Below are positions 14,125 to 19,296 of a stretch of 19,296 nt of DNA, one piece after another. The translations under genes and the position numbers were made by a program. A model generated the notes under the pieces. It did not search any database. It had not been told where the DNA came from and was given only the letters and a program-made list of their open reading frames with translations. Numbering within the stretch: position 1 is the first letter of the stretch; each line of letters starts with the position of its first letter. Origin of the DNA: Chloroflexota bacterium (lineage in GTDB: Bacteria; Chloroflexota; Anaerolineae; JAADDB01); assembly GCA_013154135.1 (NCBI GenBank), contig JAADDB010000201.1:1-19296 (forward strand). Direction: 5' to 3'.

Positions 14125-14125
14125 C
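14105..14125. repeat. Heptamer tract spanning the reverse gyrase stop
   Basis: GAGTGAT, GAGTAAC and GATTGAC are in 7-bp register. The TGA stop of reverse gyrase (14122-14124) lies in the third unit. Confidence 0.65.
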
Positions 14126-14167
14126 GGGGAATTGGCATTTTTGGCACGGGGGTTTTGCCTTGTGTGC

Positions 14168-16807
14168 CTACTTTTGGGCAATGGGCAGGGTGAAGGCGAA
14201 GACCGCACCACCGCCCGGGTTTTCCTCCACCCAAATGCGCCCTCCGTGGGCCTCCACAAACCCCTTGCATATGGCCAACCCCAGGCCCGCACCTCCGGCC
14301 CGCACGCCCGGCACCCGATAAAAGCGGTCGAAAATCCGCTCCCGGTGTTCGGGCGGTATGCCGGGCCCCCGGTCCTCCACCCGCACGACCACGTGGTCCC
14401 CTTCAGCAAAGGCCCGGACCCGCACCGGCCGTCCGGGTGGGGTGTACTTCAGCGCGTTTTCCAGCAGGTTGCGCAACACCACCTCCACCCGGGCCGCGTC
14501 CACGTACACCGGTGGTAAGTCCTCGGGAATGTCCACCTGGATGGGGTGCTCCTGGGGGTTCAGCGTGCGCAACACCCGTGCGACAATGTCCCCCAAGTGG
14601 TACACATCCTGTCGGATGGTCAACGTCCCCGCTTCCAGGCGGGACATGTCCAGCAGGTTGCTGACCAGCCGTTGGAGTCGGTCTGCCTCCTGGCTGATGA
14701 TGAGCAAGAACTCCCGTCGTGTCGCCTCATCCCATTCCACATCCTCGGCCAGGAGGGAGCTCACATACCCCTTGATGCCCGCCAGAGGCGTGCGCAGCTC
14801 ATGGGAGACCGCGGAGAGCAGCGCGGATTTGGCCCGATCCAGCTCTCGCTCCCGGGTGACATCCCGCAACACCTTCACTCGGCCCACCACCGTGCCGTCC
14901 TCCTCCCGGACCGGCACGACCAGCAGCCGCACGTCCCGGCGTCCGTCCGGCGTCTCCAACGAAACATCCACCGGTTCCTCCACATCGCCCAGGAGGAAGG
15001 AGCGAACCGGGTCCTCCGTGCATTCCGCGAGGCTTTGGATGGGCTTCCCCACCACTTCCTTCCCCTTGCACTGCAACAGGCGTTCCGCAGCCCGGTTGAT
15101 GTAGAGGACCTGTCCTTCCAAACTCTCCACAATGAGCCCATCCTGCACGCTCTGGATGACCGCTTCCAGTCGGAGCGTCTGGAGGTAGCGGAGTCGGTTG
15201 CTCTGTTCGTAGAGGACCGCGTGTTCCAAGGCCATGGCCGCGTGGTTGGCGAAGTGCATGGCCAGGTCGATCTCCTCGCTGGTGAAGTAGTGGGGTTGGG
15301 TGTGGTAGAGGAGGAGGGCCGCGGGTGGGGCCTCGCGCGTGAGGAGGGGGACGGCGAGCAGGGCTCGATAGCCCTCCCGCTCGGCCCGTTGGGCCAGGTC
15401 GTACGTCCGGGGTAACTTGGTCACATCGGCCACCTGGACGGGGCGGCGTTCGCGGATGGCCTGCATGGTGGGGGAATAGGGGTCATCGGGATGGCGACGC
15501 ATTTCCCGCGCGTACAGGGGACTGAGCCCGCGGGCGGCTTTCACCTTGTACACTCCTTCCTCCACGTCGTAGACCAACAGGGCGCTGATGTGCACGCCGA
15601 GCAGGCGTTTCACCTGTTCCAGGATGCGAGTGATCACTTCGTCCGGGTTCAGGGTGGACACCACCGCGTGGCTCGTCTCCAGGAGGGTGTCCAGCTCACG
15701 GAAGCGACGTTGGAGCGCGTTCTCCATTTCGATGAGCGCGCGGGCCAGCTCCCCGATTTGGTCGGTGCGGGAGGTGAGTTCCGGCAGGGCCGCGCGGGTC
15801 AGCGCGTGTTGGGTGCGATGGCGTCCCAAGGCCCGGCTGTAGACTGTCATGCGGGCCAGGGGGGAGAGAACGGAACGGTGCAGCACGATGCCGAAGAAGG
15901 CACCACTGAAGAGGAAGAGCAGCACGGCCAAGAGCCAACCCTGGCGGAAGGAGGTTAACGTGGCCAGGGCCTCGCTGGCCGGCCGGCGCACCAACACCAC
16001 CCACGACGTCTGGGGCATGCGCACGTACGTGTAGAGCCACATGGTCCCATCGGGAGCCCGGTGCAGGGTGGAAAGGGCATCCTGCGTGCGGGCCCGCTCC
16101 CCTTCCGGCCATGTGGAGAGGGCGAACGCGGGGTGGAGGAGGTGTTCCGCGTTGGAGTCGGCTACCAGTTGGCCTGTGTGGTCGAAGATCGAGATGGCAA
16201 TGGTGTGATCTTCCTCGGATTGTTCCAGGGCGATGGTGCGCAGGGCCTCGCTCAGCCGTTCCAGGGCGATGTTCGTCCCCACCACCCCTCTGAACCGGCC
16301 GTCCTGGGTGTAGACAGGCGCGGCCGCGGTCACCACCGGCTTTTGGGTGGTGGGGGAAATGCGTCCTTTGGAGAGGACGGGATGGCCCTTCGCACGGGCC
16401 GCGCGGAAGTAATCACGGAAGGAGAAGTTCCACCCGATGGTGGATCCAGGGCCCAGGGGATAGTGGAAGCGCATAACGCCGTGTTCATCCAGGAGGTAAA
16501 CGAGGATGAGGTCACGACGGGCCAACATGGTGGTGCCGAACAGGGTTTCCAGGGCCCGGTAATCCCGTTGGATCACCGCGTCGTTTTGGGCCAGCGCACC
16601 CACCGCTTCCAGCGCGAACCGCAGGGAGGTCTCCGTCTCCAGTGCGATGGACTGGGCCAGCGCGCGGTCCGCGGCTTCCACATCGGCCACCAGGCGGCGT
16701 TCCGCGAACTGCGCGAAGAACCACAGCCCGGCCAACACAGCTATCACGACCAGGGCATACAGAGCGATCAACTGGACGCGCAGGTCGCGGCGCCAGCGGT
16801 GGAACAT
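14168..16807 (-). CDS. Membrane sensor histidine kinase (Cache-HAMP-GAF-PAS-HisKA-HATPase)
   Basis: This 879-residue protein is a transmembrane sensor kinase that should phosphorylate a response regulator. TM1 (about 11-33) and TM2 (about 291-310) bracket a long extracytoplasmic region (about 36-285) that looks like a double Cache ligand sensor. A HAMP linker (about 311-370), a GAF domain (about 380-535) and a PAS domain (about 545-655, with VQDGLIVESLEGQVLYINRA) follow. The HisKA H-box SHELRTPLAGIKGY has phosphoacceptor His669. The ATPase domain shows the N-box NLLENALKYTP (780-790), DRGPGI (812-817) and GAGLGLAI (839-846). The ATG at 16807 overlaps the ANTAR regulator's TAA as TAATG. No receiver or cognate output regulator follows in the window. 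The last residues lie in an ATGGGCA/TTGGGCA heptamer pair. Confidence 0.93.
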   Translation of the reverse strand: MFHRWRRDLRVQLIALYALVVIAVLAGLWFFAQFAERRLVADVEAADRALAQSIALETETSLRFALEAVGALAQNDAVIQRDYRALETLFGTTMLARRDLILVYLLDEHGVMRFHYPLGPGSTIGWNFSFRDYFRAARAKGHPVLSKGRISPTTQKPVVTAAAPVYTQDGRFRGVVGTNIALERLSEALRTIALEQSEEDHTIAISIFDHTGQLVADSNAEHLLHPAFALSTWPEGERARTQDALSTLHRAPDGTMWLYTYVRMPQTSWVVLVRRPASEALATLTSFRQGWLLAVLLFLFSGAFFGIVLHRSVLSPLARMTVYSRALGRHRTQHALTRAALPELTSRTDQIGELARALIEMENALQRRFRELDTLLETSHAVVSTLNPDEVITRILEQVKRLLGVHISALLVYDVEEGVYKVKAARGLSPLYAREMRRHPDDPYSPTMQAIRERRPVQVADVTKLPRTYDLAQRAEREGYRALLAVPLLTREAPPAALLLYHTQPHYFTSEEIDLAMHFANHAAMALEHAVLYEQSNRLRYLQTLRLEAVIQSVQDGLIVESLEGQVLYINRAAERLLQCKGKEVVGKPIQSLAECTEDPVRSFLLGDVEEPVDVSLETPDGRRDVRLLVVPVREEDGTVVGRVKVLRDVTRERELDRAKSALLSAVSHELRTPLAGIKGYVSSLLAEDVEWDEATRREFLLIISQEADRLQRLVSNLLDMSRLEAGTLTIRQDVYHLGDIVARVLRTLNPQEHPIQVDIPEDLPPVYVDAARVEVVLRNLLENALKYTPPGRPVRVRAFAEGDHVVVRVEDRGPGIPPEHRERIFDRFYRVPGVRAGGAGLGLAICKGFVEAHGGRIWVEENPGGGAVFAFTLPIAQK
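14174..14187. repeat. Heptamer pair in the 3' end of the sensor kinase gene
   Basis: TTGGGCA (14174-14180) and ATGGGCA (14181-14187) are adjacent and encode the final Pro-Ile-Ala-Gln of the kinase on the minus strand. The motif resembles the units at 3477-3497 and 4109-4122. Confidence 0.45.
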
Positions 16808-17439
16808 TATCCCTTCCCTTTGCTCACCTCATGCGCCAAGATGATGGCTTCGGCCACCTCTTTCATGGGACGCCGGTTGTCCATGCTCATCTTCTGGATA
16901 CGGCGGAAGGCTTCGGCCTCGCTGAGTCCGTGGCGGTCCATGAGAATGCCTTTCGCTCGCTCCACCAGTTTGCGGGTTTCCAGGGCCTCCTTCAGGTTGG
17001 CGGCCTCCTCTTCCAGCCGGAGCCATTCCGCGAAGTTGGCCATGGCCACCTCAATGGCCGGGGGCAGATCCGCCTCGCGGAAGGGTTTGACCAGATAGCC
17101 CATCACGCCGGCCTCCTTGGCCCGCTGGATGAGTTCCTTGTCGCTGTACGCGCTGAGCAAAAGCACGGGGGCAATGCGTTCTTCCATCAGCACACGGGCC
17201 GCGTCGATGCCGTCGAAGTCATCCCCCTCGAACCGGATGTCCATGATCACCACGTCGGGGCGGACTTCCCGGGCCATGTTCACCGCGGTGCGGGCATCCG
17301 GGGCCTCGCCCACTACCAAGTACCCCAGGTTCGTCAACATTTCCCGCAGGTCCATGCGGATGAGGGATTCGTCGTCCGCGATGAGCACCCGAATGCGACG
17401 GCTGCGTTGCTGCGTTTTGCTCTCCCTCTGTCGTGTCAT
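16807..17439 (-). CDS. pdtaR: ANTAR-domain response regulator (PdtaR/EutV-like)
   Basis: ANTAR regulators bind paired RNA hairpins and prevent transcription termination when phosphorylated. This 210-residue protein has a receiver domain (about 15-130) with the acidic pair Asp22-Asp23, the phospho-acceptor Asp67 in VIMDIRFEGDD, Ser96 in LLLSAYSD and Lys118 in YLVKPF. A coiled helix (about 135-155) leads to the ANTAR domain (about 150-203), recognisable by RKLVERAKGILMDRHGLSEA and the following AFRRIQKMSMDNRRPMKEVA. I chose the ATG at 17439 because AAGGAGGT is 7 nt upstream; a start at 17658 adds unrelated residues. Upstream on the same strand is the PdtaS-like kinase, its expected partner. Downstream the large kinase overlaps it by 1 bp. 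The mycobacterial and enterococcal orthologue groups support the pairing; RNA targets here are unknown. Confidence 0.93.
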   Translation of the reverse strand: MTRQRESKTQQRSRRIRVLIADDESLIRMDLREMLTNLGYLVVGEAPDARTAVNMAREVRPDVVIMDIRFEGDDFDGIDAARVLMEERIAPVLLLSAYSDKELIQRAKEAGVMGYLVKPFREADLPPAIEVAMANFAEWLRLEEEAANLKEALETRKLVERAKGILMDRHGLSEAEAFRRIQKMSMDNRRPMKEVAEAIILAHEVSKGKG

Positions 17440-17552
17440 TGATTCCACCTCCTTCGAATGAGTACTGGCCAAAACCGTTGGGCTCGGAAGTGTGAGGACA
17501 GCATGTCCCTTCCCCACCTTCCCAAGCCGTACATTTTGTCCCAAGTCCAAAT

Positions 17553-17573
17553 GAGTCACGATTGACGATTGCA
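17553..17573. repeat. Heptamer tract upstream of the ANTAR regulator gene
   Basis: GAGTCAC, GATTGAC and GATTGCA repeat in 7-bp register, the same motif family as at 14105-14125. Confidence 0.6.
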
Positions 17574-17605
17574 TGCCGGGCCGGCGAGAGAAAGTCCCCG
17601 TTGAG

Positions 17606-17649
17606 GGCGGACGGGTCCGCACCCCGGCGGAGTTCCCATGTCCTCGCCC
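17606..17649 (-). promoter_or_regulatory. Two-box leader element, copy A
   Basis: Read toward the ANTAR regulator gene, GGGCGAGGAC (17649-17640) is followed 34 bp later by CCCGTCCGCC (17615-17606). Both boxes and the spacing equal those of the copy before the hydrolase/reverse gyrase operon. The second box lies in a short palindrome, GCGGACCCGTCCGC. It is about 165 bp before the start codon. Confidence 0.5.
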
Positions 17650-17674
17650 CGGACCCACGCAAAACAGGCGTCAA

Positions 17675-19177
17675 TCAGGTGTTTTGTAGCCGCTTTTGGA
17701 ATGTCACTTCGGCCACCACGCCGTGTTCATCGCTGAAGAGACGTAGGTCGCCCCCCAGTTCGTTGCGGACCAGGGTTTGGACGATTTTCAACCCCAGGCC
17801 GCTGCTCTTCTCCAGGTCGAAGTCAGGGGCCAAGCGGTCATGGGGGTTGATGACCTGGAGCCGGGCCAACGGGCCCAAGTCCGTTATCCGCAGGACGATC
17901 TCTCCCCGGGAGTCACGCACGCCGTGCTGGATCGCGTTCAACACCAGTTCGTTGACGACCAGGGCCATGGCCGTGGCCTGCTGCCCCACGAGCCGAACGT
18001 TCGGCCCCTCAATGCGGAAGGTGATGTGCTTCTCCTCCGGCACCACGGCTTGCTCCACTTGGAGCCACACTTGTTGACACAGCTCCCGCATGCTCACCAG
18101 GGTCTGTCCTTCCTGGTATTGGAGGAAGGCGTGGATCTGGGCCACGGCCCTCACTCGACTGGCCGCCATGAGGAGCTGTTGCCGGGCTTCCTCATTATCC
18201 ACCCGGCGGGCCTGCATGTGCAACAAGGAGGCAATGGTTTGCAGGTTGTTCTTCACCCGGTGGTGCACTTCCCGCAGGAGCATGGATTTGGTGCGCAGTT
18301 CCTCGGCCCGCCGTCGGTCTTCGGTCACGTCTCGGACCAGGATGAAGGCCCCCTGCCAGATGCGACCGTAAGGGGGCCAACGCCATCCCTCATGAATCCG
18401 GAGCCAAGCCCTCTCCCACAGGGAAATGGGCGCGTGGATGGGCAGCACAGACTTGACCAGGTGCCGACCGTGCTCCTCCACCTCCACTTCCAGGGGGGCG
18501 TTGACTGTGAACGCTTGGATGACCAAGCGGTTGTCCTCCGTGTCCAATTGGCGGAGGGGATACCCGACCAGATCGCCCAGGTAGCCCAGGCGTCGGTAAA
18601 CCCCCCGACCGCGGCCGCTGATATAACGGATGGTGCGGGTGCTGTCCACCAGGAGGATGCCGTCCATCTCGCTGAAGGGGGAGATGTGGCCCACGTTGTG
18701 CAGCGCTCCCCGGGTGAGCATGGCGATGAGCCAACGGAGGGAGCGACGGAAGACCAGGGAACGGAGTTTCAGTCGGTGGGCCTCCATCAGGTTGGTCTCC
18801 ACCAGGAGGACGCCGAGGATGTGACCGTCCGCGTTGCGGATGGGGAATCCTTGTTCCACAATGGGCGCGTTGCGGCCTTGGAGCTCCCGTTGCCCTTTCT
18901 GATAATGTCCTGTCCACCACACTTTGTGAACAAGGGGCACTTGGGCAAAGGAGAGGAGTCGGCCGGTTTGTGCTTCCTCGTAAAGGGAGGCCATGCTATG
19001 GGGTTGAGCGTGCGCGTACACATACACCCGACCGTACGGGTCGGGCACGTAAATGCTCAAATCCGATCGGTGAAGGTCCGCGACCAGGGACAGACCCGCT
19101 TGCACCCGTTGGAGGAGCCGTTGGTCCTCCTCGTTCAGGTGCTGGGTCATCGTGGTCGGGGTGACTTGTTCGACCAT
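17675..19177 (-). CDS. pdtaS: Soluble HisKA_2 histidine kinase, PdtaS/EutW-like
   Basis: This 500-residue kinase lacks membrane spans and has the PdtaS plan. A GAF-like sensor N-terminus (about 15-150) is followed by a PAS domain (about 165-290). Next comes a HisKA_2 dimerisation domain with LREVHHRVKNNLQTIASLL (301-319), where the His305-His306 pair includes the phosphoacceptor. The HATPase domain has NELVLNAIQHG (409-419) and SSGLGLKIVQTLV (458-470). It should phosphorylate the ANTAR regulator encoded downstream on the same strand, the usual partner of this kinase type. The PAS region appears to carry an insert rich in Trp and Arg (about 250-275). I use the ATG at 19177; the upstream sequence is G-rich without a textbook ribosome binding site, so the start is less certain and an ATG at 19150 is possible. 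Confidence 0.92.
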   Translation of the reverse strand: MVEQVTPTTMTQHLNEEDQRLLQRVQAGLSLVADLHRSDLSIYVPDPYGRVYVYAHAQPHSMASLYEEAQTGRLLSFAQVPLVHKVWWTGHYQKGQRELQGRNAPIVEQGFPIRNADGHILGVLLVETNLMEAHRLKLRSLVFRRSLRWLIAMLTRGALHNVGHISPFSEMDGILLVDSTRTIRYISGRGRGVYRRLGYLGDLVGYPLRQLDTEDNRLVIQAFTVNAPLEVEVEEHGRHLVKSVLPIHAPISLWERAWLRIHEGWRWPPYGRIWQGAFILVRDVTEDRRRAEELRTKSMLLREVHHRVKNNLQTIASLLHMQARRVDNEEARQQLLMAASRVRAVAQIHAFLQYQEGQTLVSMRELCQQVWLQVEQAVVPEEKHITFRIEGPNVRLVGQQATAMALVVNELVLNAIQHGVRDSRGEIVLRITDLGPLARLQVINPHDRLAPDFDLEKSSGLGLKIVQTLVRNELGGDLRLFSDEHGVVAEVTFQKRLQNT

Positions 19178-19296
19178 GGCCCCTTTCCCTTGCTTTTGGC
19201 GGGCACGGATGGCTTGGCTGAAAAAACTTGGTTGGTACCTTGGCGGCGGACGGGCCCACACCCTGTGCCTGGCCTCTGTAGGGGCGGGTCTCAGAC
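19178..19296. promoter_or_regulatory. Upstream region of the PdtaS-like kinase with a half-copy of the two-box element
   Basis: On the minus strand, CCCGTCCGCCGCCA (19254-19241) matches 14 of 14 bases of the second box and flank of the copy at 9482-9495. The first box is not recognisable at the expected place. It lies about 65 bp before the kinase start. The rest of this stretch, to the window edge, shows no gene. Confidence 0.35.

Larger units (their letters stand above)
17440..17674. promoter_or_regulatory. Leader region of the ANTAR regulator gene
   Basis: This 235-bp spacer lies between the PdtaS-like kinase stop and the ANTAR regulator start. It contains the two-box element (17606-17649), a long-range stem formed by GGGTCCG (17613-17619 region) and CGGACCC (about 17650-17656), and a heptamer tract (17553-17573). 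No gene and no strong promoter were seen. A self-regulated RNA leader is possible because ANTAR proteins act on leader RNAs, but the usual twin hexaloop hairpins were not clear to me. Confidence 0.45.

Noticed and set aside
14125..14167. Terminator between reverse gyrase and the large kinase
   Set aside because: Only a 4-bp GGCA/TGCC pairing is visible, too weak to call.

Overview
The window looks like chromosomal DNA of a thermophilic bacterium. Thermophily is suggested by a full-length reverse gyrase (10375-14124), which is strongly tied to high growth temperature. MscL, ScpB, AmaP and an ANTAR/HisKA_2 two-component pair argue for a bacterium rather than an archaeon. The high GC content and the many intergenic heptamer repeats fit Chloroflexota, but that placement is an inference.

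Layout, left to right. A cut-off 3' gene end (2-190, +) faces mscL (351-761, -) across two hairpins. A minus-strand operon follows: a COG1926 phosphoribosyltransferase (2784-3437), then a CBS/DRTGG-containing family II pyrophosphatase (1112-2749). It is divergent from a YbgC-like thioesterase (3705-4103, +). Next is a minus-strand cluster, scpB (5521-6135), then two overlapping genes (4711-5445 and 4271-4714). Each of these two encodes an XRE-type helix-turn-helix joined to an Hfq/LSm-like domain. This pair is the best candidate here for an undescribed system. A lipoprotein gene (6239-6772, +) runs tail-to-tail into amaP (6753-7337, -).

A 512-bp gene-free stretch (7338-7849) holds the amaP promoter, three heptamer-repeat tracts and a dense set of palindromes. 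A membrane glycosyltransferase (7850-9310, -) is divergent from a two-gene operon, a COG1237-type metallo-beta-lactamase-fold hydrolase (9542-10375) and reverse gyrase (10375-14124), whose stop and start overlap as TGATG. Converging on it is a minus-strand signalling group: a PdtaS-like kinase (17675-19177), a PdtaR-like ANTAR regulator (16807-17439) and a large membrane hybrid-sensor kinase (14168-16807) joined to the regulator by a TAATG overlap.

Two non-coding patterns recur. Heptamer tracts sit at gene 3' ends and in several cases supply the stop codon, so reverse gyrase and the glycosyltransferase both end in Ser-Asn-Asp. A two-box GC-rich element precedes, in the same orientation, the hydrolase/reverse gyrase operon and the ANTAR regulator gene. 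Weaker copies precede the phosphoribosyltransferase operon and the PdtaS-like kinase. I saw no rRNA, tRNA, CRISPR array, insertion sequence or origin.
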